From NCBI GenBank assembly GCA_911728435.2, contig OU452207.1, positions 2,356,001 through 2,420,000 of the forward strand: 64,000 nt of DNA. The letters run 5' to 3'. Every line of letters begins with the position of its first letter. Position 1 is the stretch's first letter. The notes below the pieces were generated by a model. The model searched no databases. It saw only the letters and a program-made list of their open reading frames with translations, and was not told where the DNA came from. Made by a program: the position numbers and the translations under genes. Origin of the DNA: Apoderus coryli. Taxonomy: Eukaryota; Arthropoda; Insecta; Coleoptera; Attelabidae. Below are positions 42,745-52,972 of this stretch, piece by piece.

Positions 42745-43695
42745 ATTTTAATGCGAGAAATGCTTAAAAATGTACTGTTCTATTTCTTTTTTACTATGGG
42801 GTAGTTTTAAATCCTTAAAATAAAAAACTAGACCTCGCCCATATATAACATTTGAAAATTCAATTAAAACTAAAAAATAGGGGTTGGGTGGAATTTGAGG
42901 CAAACATGACTTAGATGGTAGCTGCGCCATGCAGCAGAATTTGAATCAAAAACGTAGGTTAGAAAATTTCTTAACATAAATGAAACTGACGTGTCTCGAC
43001 TTGTCTTTTTATAATGTATTATTTTGAAAATAGAGGCCCGTTCCGTTACTTTACGGACACATGGTACTTACATATCTAAATATTGGACTATCCATGATAG
43101 TTTTCGTTTGAATTTATTTATTTTTTGTTGTAGCAAAAGCCCCATTATTGGCTACCAACCCCTTTTTCCCACATACTCTAAAAACCACCTCTATATTTAC
43201 GAGATGATTCGATGGGTTGTACAAAAGTAACGATTTTATTTTCCTGCCACTATTTTATAGTGGAAATGAAAATGTTTATGTGTTTTGGTGTATTTTTTGC
43301 TATACATAAATGATATGCACAAAAGTTCTGTTACAAACACTGTTAAAAGCATCGTTGTAGCTGTCAGTTGTCCACATAGCACATAGTAAAACATCTGCAG
43401 CACTTGTTGAGTTTATAGTTAAGGCACAGCATTAATAAGTACAGCATTCCGACTCCACGTTGGCACTTTGAAATAAACTGTGACGTATGACGCCTCCATT
43501 TTGGGTTAAAAGTCAGGTCCTCACTAAGAATAATTATAGTTTTCGGTTGCTAACCACAGTACTGTATTTTCATTTTTGTAAAAATATTTAAGTACATAAA
43601 AATATTGCTGTCAATTTCAGAAATATTTGTGGTGTGTCATAGTAAGTGAAAACAGCCTTGAGTGGTGGTATCAGTTAAATGTTGACATGATTGGG
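42745..43695. other. intergenic DNA
   Basis: Frames at 42748-42930 (minus) and 43024-43230 (plus) carry no recognisable motif. Nothing else supported. Confidence 0.4.
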
Positions 43696-43701
43696 TGATT
43701 C

Positions 43702-44345
43702 TTAATAATAATAATAAACACAACAATAATACAGACTTTATTAGTAAAAAAGACATATTTAGAAAAGTTGAAGCAGTGCTTCCTAACTTAACCTAAACGT
43801 AACTTATATTTTAGCTTAAACCTATCTGAAAATAGTTTTACATCGCTGGCCAAATTAAGTAGGTAGCTTATGTTTACAAATTAATTTGTTCTATTACGTG
43901 TCAGACAGCGCTCTTAAACGAAAACCCCTGTAAACTTTTTATATTCTCCGGTAGAGCGTTGTAATATTTTGAAACCGTATAGGAAAATGACCGCTCGAAG
44001 ATTGATGTTGAGTTTAGCAGTGGCGTAATGACAGTTTTATGAGGAATATTCACATCATACACCGATCCCCGGAACTTCAATATTTCATATAAGTATTCCG
44101 CCTATTTCCATCTGATGATTTTTATTAATCAAAATTAGTGAATGAAAATCCGACGTTGTTTCATTCTTAACCAGCGGATTTCCTTAATCTTATTGCTAGC
44201 CTCTTTCACCCCTAGGAATTCCACATACAAGCCGTGTGCCTGAATTCTGTATCAACTGAATCCTGTTCTCAGCAATTTTAGTCAAACAAGGGCCATATAT
44301 ATATATATTGTCAATAATATAACCCCTAGCTGATTGCGTTATCAT
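43702..44345 (-). pseudogene. 3' portion of a CR1/Jockey-like LINE
   Basis: The minus strand ends in an ATT-type tail (seen as AATAATAATAA at 43704-43716). Upstream it reads IAENRIQLIQNSGTRLVCGI, FRGSVYDVNIPHKTVITPLL and SYTVSKYYNALPENIKSLQG, the thumb-to-C-terminus region, with several stops between. It groups with the copies at 22.6 and 24.7 kb by the IQxxQNSxxRLxxGI word. Strongly 5'-truncated. Confidence 0.7.
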
Positions 44346-44349
44346 GCTA

Positions 44350-45425
44350 TCTCGCCACGAGACAACTTGTATTTATGTTTTACTTTCATTTAGTTTAAAA
44401 ACATATTAGATACTGCCATTTCGTAATATAAATTTTACGGTTATACAAATAGTTGTTATAAACGTAAAATTATCTAGTATTCATTTTTATTTTTACTTAT
44501 TACTCACCTAACAGGATATGTGGGGAAGCGAAAAAAATGTTTAGAGCAACTGTACCGCTTATTGGGACAATATTTTGCAGCACACACATGTCCTCCCTGA
44601 TTGTTCATTGTATTAATCATAAGATACGCTAATAAAAATAAAATGCTTTTAATTCTCACGAACACTATACCAAAAACACAGAATTAGATTACAAACCCAA
44701 TATTTATTATTTCGTACACGCCGACAATGAACTATATTATATTGAACACAGGAGTGAACGGTATCTGTCTACGTCAATGCGATTATTGTGAGGTTTTAAC
44801 CCATAATGGCGGCATGCGCGACGATAGGCGCAGTACGGCTCGCAAGCGGAAAGTCAGAATACTGTATTATTTATTATACTGTGGTGAAGGCCTCCACTTG
44901 AACATGTCAATTTTAATCAGGACACACTTCTTGATTATTTTCCGAACAATAAACAATATGGTTGATTTTGATCTTGTATTTCTCTTGAACCTTGTTACAG
45001 TTTTTTACAGTTTTTTCTTTTTCTGGGGACGTAAGTTTCGTTATAAAATGGAATTTTTTGTTTATTTCTTGTCATGCGCGACGTTTCGACTTTTATTCGC
45101 CTTCTTTAGGTACTTTTTTCTTTTACCTTACATCCCAAGCAACATAAATAGGTAACTGTAAAAAAAAATATGATTGATGATTTTCAGTAACCTTAATTTA
45201 AGTCAAACTTTAACATCAGAAGACCGACTGAAGCTAATTCCAATATTTTATACTTTTTCACATGGCTTAACGGATTTGTGATATTCAAAGAAATTAAACA
45301 TTCTTTAAATGTAGCGAATTCGGCGAGTAGTCCGACTAAAAAGATTGAAGAAAGTTCAAAAAGAAGCAAACGTTTCTACGTTTGCTTCTGTGTCAGTGTC
45401 AGACCTAGAAAAAAATAATAAATTG
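44350..45425. other. intergenic DNA with one unclassified frame
   Basis: An ATG-started plus frame at 44727-45155 (142 codons) is hydrophobic and Phe-rich at its end, without a family signature; AT bias can explain it. A small perfect hairpin, AGAAGCAAACG and its complement, lies at about 45362-45388. Confidence 0.35.
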
Positions 45426-45429
45426 ACAA

Positions 45430-45780
45430 TAGCTGAGCTACAAAGCTTATTGGGAAAGAAGATTATGTAAAGAAGGAAAACGAGAAGAAGCTACGATAAT
45501 CCGGGAAGTGCTTTCTCTAGGAGCACACGAGTTTAGGCAACGATTACGATATCAAAATACTATCAACAAATTTTTAAAACATGAATCCTTAGCTCTAATA
45601 TTATCTAGGTATCAATTTTATTCCTTAAGAGATCAGTGTTTGTTGAAAAACGCGGACATTTTTCCAAGCTACAACCAAATTTCCCATGCCAAATATGAAT
45701 GCTATCCTTCTTTAATGGAAATTACAGAAAAAAGTGCTTCCATAAAAATGCAGCAACTTTTGTATCAAAGTATACAATAG
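45430..45780 (+). pseudogene. conserved-looking ORF fragment, family not identified
   Basis: A frame from about 45472 to TAG at 45778-45780 reads EATIIREVLSLGAHEFRQRL, INKFLKHESLALILSRYQF, LLKNADIFPSYNQISHAKYE and ITEKSASIKMQQLL. Balanced composition and helical charge patterning suggest true coding sequence, probably of a transposon. Upstream (45430-45470), in a neighbouring frame, LQSLLGK may be its continuation through one frameshift. There is no start codon in the frame, so it is a fragment or an internal exon. I cannot name the family. Confidence 0.45.
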
Positions 45781-45800
45781 TATATTGTGCAACGAACATA

Positions 45801-45889
45801 AAATGACATATATTTCCTACGAGTATGATCGTTTGCAGCATGCGCCGCAGGCGATTGCTGCAAATCATACGAGTAGGAAATGGTCATTT
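45801..45889. repeat. 89-bp imperfect palindrome
   Basis: AAATGACATATATTTCCTAC at the left faces GTAGGAAATGGTCATTT at the right; inner blocks GTATGAT/ATCATAC and TTTGCAGCA/TGCTGCAAA also pair, with a small GCC-GCA-GGC hairpin at the centre. It lies just downstream of the unidentified ORF. Confidence 0.85.
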
Positions 45890-45894
45890 CATGT

Positions 45895-47590
45895 GAGTTT
45901 CACACTATGCTTTTTCTACGACTGTTTTAATGCTTTTGAATAAATTTAATATAATTTTTAGGAATAATTAGAAGTATTAAATTGACTAGGTGGTGTTAAA
46001 CTATATTCACTATCACGGTTTATGTGTTTTGAAATTAGCGAAATACTTCATTATAATTATTATTAATTATAAATACCAAAACTGTCAATTTGGTGTTTGT
46101 ATTTTCGGCCTTGCTATGGTAATTTTTCATGCCCGCCGCTACTTTTGTCATTAACAGGAAATTTTATCCGTGCGTAATATTTCCCACTAGTTGCTAGGCA
46201 AAGGGTAAATGATAAACAGCATTACAATGTACTACATTGTCAAATCATGATTGAACATATAATAAAGGCATTTAAAGACAGTCGTAGAAAAAGACTATTT
46301 CAGATCAATGATGTAAAAAGGAAAGCTTTAGACACTGAACACAACAAATTTCTGCTGCACAGTAAGTGGGGTTGTGACGGAGCATCCGAAAATAGCATTT
46401 ACAAACAAAATTTTATATAATATAATCACTAGCCCCGTAAAAATGTATTTAAAATCATCAAAGTCAAATTCTAATATCTAAATTGTATACAAGTTTCTTT
46501 ACTACCCGTTTTTTAATGCGGAATATCGTGGAAACCCCCGTGAATATTTTTTATATGGAAACCAACTCAGGTACTACAGCTCATATTTTTAGCTTTAACG
46601 ATTCGAAATTCCCAATGTCTCTATAATGCTTATGTTTATCGAGTCTACAAAAAAAGTATATACGTAGCTCTTTTTTGTTTTTAGAACTTTTATGGAAAAG
46701 AATTTACATTCAAAATGGAGATAACCCGTTATTTAAAGGCAGTGTTTGTGTTAATTCATTAATAGCAACTCTCTTCTATATAAAAGGATTATTGGGATCG
46801 AATTTAGAATTTAAAGGATCCTATAGACGCAACAACATACTGGCGGTATCATTTCCGTGATTTTTCGTTATATTTAAGTTAACAACAACGCAAAATGGAG
46901 AAAGAAAAGCTAAAAAAACAACGCAATCTATACAGGGTGGCTCTAAAAGGTCTGTACAAAATCATTTGATTTGGACGAACAATAACTACAATTAGAAGAA
47001 AATAAACTGTTGCCCACAATGGCAGTTCTCAATTTTAATTAAGAACTTTCTGGATATTAAATAGCAAAACTTTCGTAGAATAAGAATTGCCAACTATTTT
47101 ACGGAATAGCATCGATAGTTAGAAGAACAACAACAATTAATTTATGCTGAAGTAAGAGTTTATTGGAACTGTTCAATCACTCAATTTCAAACTATTGGAA
47201 ACACATCGATATATTTGGTGGTTGCACAGCTTGTATTTATCGGCAACAGGGTGAAATATACTACATTTGACCGCAGACATAGTACGTACGTCCAACTACA
47301 CATTATCAGTAAAACCACACAACGTAAATGTAATATACAATCCAGTAGTGTGCCCACTAGAGAAAGTCTGCTTTGACTCTGTAGCTACCTACCCTTATAC
47401 CCCTACCTATACATATATTATTCCCATTAGAATGTTTTGCTTGTACTGGGCGACTCAGAGTAAACAAACTGGAACGTTATTAGGAATCCTTAACTACACG
47501 AGGAATCAAACTAAAACAATTTTTTTGTTTTGAGTTAAAGGTATCGTGCACTATTTTAGGGGATTTCTAATTACTAAAATAATTCATCCC
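45895..47590. other. intergenic DNA with one mariner-end word
   Basis: TATACAGGGTGGCTC at about 46931-46945 resembles a mariner-like end, but no partner end was found. Frames at 46675-46860 and 47267-47533 show no family motif. Confidence 0.4.
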
Positions 47591-47596
47591 TCTAGA

Positions 47597-48980
47597 CAGA
47601 GGTTTCCAAATTTATTTTGTCTACTGCCCACTTTGAGAATAAATTATTTTTGAGTGCCCCCCTTTTTTCACCTACTTAAAAACCACTATAACTTCAAATT
47701 AAATTAATTAATTATTGTGAGCTATCGTTGAACGATTGACCACAATCCAGGGTACAATTGCGGGATCGGTTTTAGTAGCCAAAATTCTTGATAGCAATTT
47801 TTGAACTTGATTTTTATTTCCTCGTTTGTTGTCAATTCTGTAAGTTCTTCTTCCAGCTAAGGTGACATTGCTGTGTTGACATGTGAAAACGGATCCAACA
47901 CTCAGTCTGGTATTTCCAAGTTCAAAATGTCCTGGTATCGTTCGGTGAAGTCAATGTGGAGGTTTTCCAAATGTTGGCAGTAGGCAAACAAGTCGTCGTT
48001 ACTGCAGGATACTGATAAATTCAGAAAATTGTGAAACTCACGTCTGCCCATAATCTTTTTGTGCAGACGCAGTTTGGCTGCAAAAGCAGCAACGACATTT
48101 TTTGTTTTAATTAAATTTAGTTCATCGCCTTGCAGTTGGAGATTCATGTCGTTGAACAATTTATACAGGTCTGACATGTAAGCTTGTTGCGCAATCCTGT
48201 ATCTTTAGTTTCCAAGAACTGTATCACAGAGTAAAATAGGTTCTAAAATCGACAATTGCCTCTTGATAGCCAACGAACTTCAGTATGAAGCAACAAACGG
48301 TTGAAATCTTCATCATTAGTAACACAAAGCTGATGAAATAATCTATCATTCAAAGAGCTGTTACGGATTTTATTGACTGCTTTGATGACATATTGCAGTG
48401 ATTGAAATAGTCGTTCACTTAAGTTTCTAGCAACCAAATGTTGTCTATGAATAACGCAATGTACAGCAAGGACATCTGGAATTTTATTTTTTAAGTACGC
48501 TATGAAGCCTTTATGGCACCCTGTCATAGCCGCAGCGCCATCCATAGCAACTGATATAATATTTTTCAAGGGAATCTCTTTCTCATCACAAAACTTTTCC
48601 AATGTATTGAATATGGTTTCGCCTTTTGTATCGGTCTCTAAATTTCTAGCGAAAAATAGTTCTTCACATATTTTCTCATCTTTAATAAACTTCACGTAAG
48701 ACAGCAACAATGCTTTATTAGTTGGTAAAGTGGACTCATCGAGATGAATTGAGAATTGACTAGTCCTCAGATAATTGCACAATGATCCCTCAATGTTTTC
48801 AGCCATTTCATCAATTCGTCTTTGCACAGAATTATTACTCAAAGCAATTTTTCGGATAATATCTGCGGCCGGTTTATGAAGCACAGTAGTTATCACTTCC
48901 TTTATTGCTGGCAAAATTAACTCTTCTCCGATGTTGTGTGGTTTGCCTTTTTGAGCAATTAACAAAGAGAGAACAACTTA
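47597..48980 (-). mobile_element. hAT element, 3' part (Buster/ZBED5-like)
   Basis: The low-coordinate end, CAGAGGTTTCCAAATTTATT at 47597, has the CAGxGG start typical of hAT terminal repeats, and is preceded by CCTCTAGA, a possible 8-bp target copy. The transposase gene runs towards this end. The other end is missing: at about 48980 the sequence changes to mariner. Confidence 0.7.
47735..48975 (-). pseudogene. hAT transposase related to ZBED5/SCAND3-like proteins, frameshifted
   Basis: From the minus strand: IAQKGKPHNIGEELILPAIK, FSIHLDESTLPTNKALLLSY (catalytic-domain Asp), ISVAMDGAAAMTGCHKGF, AVHCVIHRQHLVARNLS and LLLHTEVRWLSRGNC, all hallmark hAT/ZBED5 words. Frame breaks at about 48240-48180 lead to YKLFNDMNLQLQGDELNLIK and FAYCQHLENLHIDFTERY, and after a stop at 47902 EEELTELTTNEEIKIKF. 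The BED zinc finger and first region are absent because the gene is truncated at about 48975. Such proteins were domesticated in mammals; here the damage indicates a plain transposon relic. Confidence 0.85.
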
Positions 48981-48982
48981 AT

Positions 48983-49335
48983 TAAATTTTTGGCGATGAA
49001 GCTCCATCAAGGACCAGTGTTTATCGATGTTATGGTGAATTCAACCGTGGTCGTAGTTCACTCCAAGACGAATTTCGTGAAGGTCGTCCAAAATCAGTTG
49101 TTGTTCCGAAAACCGTTTGATGCTGTGCGCGAACTGATATTGCAAGATCGTCATGTGACCTATCAAGAGATTGAGACAACCTTAGGCATTAGTGGGACCA
49201 GCATACATTCAATATTGCATAAACATTTGAATGTCAAAAAAATTTGTTTGCGTTGGATCCCCCACAATTTGTCAAAAAAAGCTCGTGTCGATTGGTCGAA
49301 AGAAATGCTCAAAAATATGAACTTTCTGGCGTTTA
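48983..49335 (+). pseudogene. mariner transposase N-terminal half, one frameshift
   Basis: Reads FGDEAPSRTSVYRCYGEFNR and SLQDEFREGRPKSVVVPKTV, then in the next frame AVRELILQDRHVTYQEIETT, LGISGTSIHSILHKHLNVKK and WIPHNLSKKARVDWSKEML. This is the paired helix-turn-helix DNA-binding domain of a classical mariner. The catalytic DD34D region is absent; the match ends near 49310. The sequence begins immediately where the hAT frame ends, so the two relics abut. Confidence 0.88.
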
Positions 49336-49339
49336 ACTA

Positions 49340-49585
49340 ATTCTCATACAATTTAACAGCAGCTGAAAAAGATGTGCATGTCAAGGTCAAGGTATAGTTG
49401 GCCACATCTTTACTTTCAATTTATTTGTTAGATGTTAGCGAAGGTTCATTTTACCTGCTGAAATTCACCAATTTTCATGTGTTCATAATCGCTTGCTGTT
49501 TTCCAAATTGCACTATTTTGATCTTGAAGATCGCAGAATGTTCATATTTTGCTCATACATAAATGATACAAGGCAGTGAGTGAGA
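49340..49585. other. intergenic DNA
   Basis: No recognisable feature on either strand. Confidence 0.45.
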
Positions 49586-49660
49586 TTGAATGGTTGCTTG
49601 TCTGATTTTGGTGATGCTAATTCGGGAGTACCTCAAGGATGAATCTTGTCACCACATTGT
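49585..49660 (+). pseudogene. reverse transcriptase palm scrap
   Basis: The plus strand reads GDANSGVPQG, a stop, then ILS, which is the SGVPQGxILSP motif of LINE reverse transcriptases. No FADD block follows. An isolated fossil fragment. Confidence 0.55.
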
Positions 49661-49664
49661 TTAC

Positions 49665-50900
49665 AAAGTGTCGTAATCAATTACATCAAATCAAGAGACG
49701 TAAAATCCGTGGCACCATCTAGTTGACACTAGGTCATATAATCGTGGTGAAAGTTTCAAATAGCTGGAGACAAGAATTGGAAGAGCATTGTATCGTACTC
49801 ACAGGCCTCCTCAAAATAGTAGAGCTAACTTACTCCAAAAGAGGTTAAACGCACTTGTTCTTGGTTTTGTCTTTTAAGTGAGCTTCAGTACTAAATAAAA
49901 TATTGCACGTATCGTTGTACACTTGAGCGCCTCGGATTTTAAGTCACATCACGTCGCACATTCTCAATGCTTTCTGGACGGACTTCTACTGATAATCTAC
50001 AGGTGCTTACGATTTGATAGTAAGCCTGTTTGTCGGAATCTTTACCAATGCAACTACGCTTTAAAAAAACTCAGTTGTTATTTCGATTACTGCTTCTGAA
50101 TTGTACTCTAGGTCACTCTATATAATGTAGAGACATTTAGTGAACATAAATTTTGTTTGAGACAGTTTATTGGAACAGTAATTTAACTTAGAGACTTGGA
50201 GTTGAAATAGTGTATTTATCTAAAATACACTCGAATGGTATAAATTTCAAAACAGAACAAAAGTTTCAAAGTGAATATAAGTTAGTTTCATTCATTTTTG
50301 ACAGAATATTTTAATATATACGTGCATGATACTGCTTTTGTTAAAAAATGGGACAAATTATATTTATTTATGAAATGATTTCTTCATGTTATATTATAAT
50401 TTTAAGAATAATATAAAAAATGTTTAACGAGCTTTTTACCAGAAATAAAGTGAAAATGTATTAACTTCAGATTAGAGAGAATCAGCCGCCTCCGCTGCCA
50501 TGCCGATGCCGCTTCCCGACTCGGTTAGTAATAACAATTTTAAACCTAAATGCTCTCATATTTCCAATATTTTCTTTGCATACACGTACACAGATAGTGT
50601 TTTCTCTTATACGTACTCTCCTGACTTTAAGCGCCGCTGCCGCTGTTTGAAGCTAAAAGTCAATATTGATATGATGACTTGGTGTTCCAAAGTAAAATTT
50701 AATTATATGAAGACGGTTTTAGCTAAAATTTAATTTCGTGCTGACACAGTTTGCTTTATTATTATTTTAATTATTAAGTGTTATTATTTCTAAATTCAAT
50801 AAGTCTATAGTAAACGTTGAATACTTATTAAAACTAATAATCAATACAGAGTGTTACAAAAAGGTTCAGCTCAAAGTCTAATAAATTAATTAATTAAACA
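49665..50900. other. intergenic DNA
   Basis: A 77-codon frame at 50500-50733 has no recognised motif. Otherwise AT-rich sequence with no signal. Confidence 0.4.
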
Positions 50901-50903
50901 AAA

Positions 50904-51050
50904 CATACAGGGTGATTGCTGGTCGATGGTACCTTAGAAGTTTTGGAAAAGTAACCATACCATTGTTTTGAATCAACCCAATCTATCAGTCTTAATATTG
51001 TCATATTTCTACGACTTCTGGTTCTTATTTCAAATGGAACACCCTGTATA
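50904..51050. repeat. short unit bounded by ACAGGGTG and CACCCTGT words
   Basis: ATACAGGGTGATTGCTGG at 50906 and ATGGAACACCCTGTATATT ending near 51050 face each other about 145 bp apart. The right part (TTTCAAATGGAACACCC and the following TTGGGATTCCCC) recurs inside the mariner at 6960 and in the arms of the 12-14 kb element. Confidence 0.5.
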
Positions 51051-51289
51051 TTGTTATATTTTGGGATTCCCCATATAATTTGGATAACACTTCCCTATAC
51101 CTATCTTCAACCGTTTTTGAATAAATAATTTATTTTGCATTGTTTATATATATTCGCCATTTTGTCGGTTCAATAGAGATAATCTTGAGTTTTGGAAAGC
51201 AGTTCAATAACATTGTAAGAATGGCGTTGTTCCGTGTGTTGGGACATCCCAAGCTTAGCAGACGATCATCTGTTGATGGAGGAGGGCAG

Positions 51290-52240
51290 CCAAAGCATTT
51301 GACAGAATAAATCACGTGGTTCTGTTGAACAAGCTTACTGTGTTTGGGCTTGGAGCTGGATCTGTTTCGCTAATCCATTCCTATATCACTAACAGATCCC
51401 AATATGTCCTCCATAATGGATATAAATCGTCAAGATACCATATGGTGTTCCGCAAAGGTCGAATCTGGGCCCATTATTGTTTTTAATTTTTATAAATGAC
51501 TTAGCCGGACTACTGAATTGTCAGAGATATGGATTGGTTCAATGCTAGTGTGAGGAAAACAAACTGAACTTGAACTCTTCCAAGTGTAAAGTTATGTCAT
51601 ATACCAGAAGAAAATCAGCCATTCATTTCGAGTATACGATTGGTGAGACGATTTTAAATCGTCCAGAGTCCATTAAGTATCTTGGTGTGACCTTTGATAA
51701 GCTTGTTTCATTCGATATACATATAAATAACATAATTCTGAGTGTATCTAGGTCTTATGGCTACATTGTGAGAAATCCAGATCTTTTGAGAATATAGGTA
51801 CAATAAAAACCTTATACTATGCTTATGTCAGGTCAAAGCTGGAATACTGCTCTTTTATGGTTTCCATATTATAACTGTTACAATGTTTCGGTTGAGAGAG
51901 TTCAGCGTAAGTTCTTAAAATACTTATGTTTCAAAACTGATGGATCATATCCAGAAAGAGGAATAGAGTATGACATCTTGTTAACAAGATTCATGCAGTA
52001 AAATTCCTTTTTAATATATTGCATAGAAAGATTGATTGCAAAAGTTGTATTTTTTGGTACCAAGGCAAAATTCGAGATCTTCTAATTTATTTTATAACGA
52101 CCGACCTAGGACCAATTTGTTGATGAAGTCGCCTGTCTACACAATGTGTCAGACATATAACTTTATAAGCGATGATAGTGATATTTTTTTTGATCACTTA
52201 AGTACTGTTTTGGGTGTTTTGAATGAACATTTAAGTTGAT
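51290..52240 (+). pseudogene. Jockey-type LINE reverse transcriptase, heavily damaged
   Basis: Reads KAFDRINHVVLLNKLTVFGL, ITNRSQYVLHNGYKS, then VPQRSNLGPLLFLIFINDLA; the FADD block is deleted. Later LNSSKCKVMSYTRRKS, IKYLGVTFDKLVSFDIHINN, LYYAYVRSKLEYCSF, VQRKFLKYLCFKTDGSYPE and the C-terminal signature FLVPRQNSRSS / KSPVYTMCQTYNF. At least four frame changes or stops. Same clade as the copies at 3.7, 10, 28.7 and 36.3 kb. Confidence 0.8.
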
Positions 52241-52244
52241 TGTA

Positions 52245-52970
52245 TGATGTTTCTTTCTTTCTGTTTCGGTTTATTTGTATTGTTATTATAAAGATTAAGT
52301 AATTTTGTAAGATTGCTGTGTAAATGGCTCACTGGGTTTTATGTGTTTGTTGTCATATTTCCTTTTTATTTAGTTTGTTTAGTTGGTAGTTACCGGTCCT
52401 TGTTTATTCTCCCGATTGTACGGCTTCTGAACGGCAGGTGCTGCTGGATCCTTAAGGGCTGCCTTAAATTGTAGGGTTCTTTGGAAGGGTGGTTGACGAG
52501 GGGTAGTGTTTGGCGAGCCGTAGGAGTGGAAGTGGTTCTATTGCATTAGACCGTACGGCGACGCTGGGTGCTACTACTGCAATTTCACCTGAACTCCTCT
52601 GTATCGTCGGCAAGGAGGTCAATGTCGGTGTCGTCTAGAGGAGCAACCGTCTCCTGTTTTTTTTTTTTTGTAGAAAAATCGGATTCCATTTTCTATCCTA
52701 TCTTATGGTGGTTGTTTTTCGTTTCATTATTTTTTTGTGTTAATTTGTTCGGCGCGAAGGTGCTGTTGTGGGGAAATGTGTGCTTTCGGGTGAGGCTTGT
52801 ATACGACTGGAGGGTACTCCATATAATAATAATATATAGAGAGTTCCAATTGAAATAAGAAATTTGGTATCAACTTCTTTTCGTGCCTCGAATGCAACAG
52901 TTTATTTCTATTGTGACAATCTAACTTACTCAAATGATGGAATGCCACATTCTGAAAAATGTGCCTTGAA
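52245..52970. other. intergenic DNA, in part GC-richer
   Basis: 52440-52660 is GC-richer than its surroundings and could be LINE 5' UTR, but no gene follows. A T-run lies at 52660-52671. The frame at 52568-52858 shows no motif. Confidence 0.4.
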
Positions 52971-52972
52971 AG

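Noticed and set aside
44727..45155. 142-codon ATG frame considered as a membrane protein
   Set aside because: Hydrophobic end is Phe-rich from T-runs, no homologous word recognised, no splice or promoter support.
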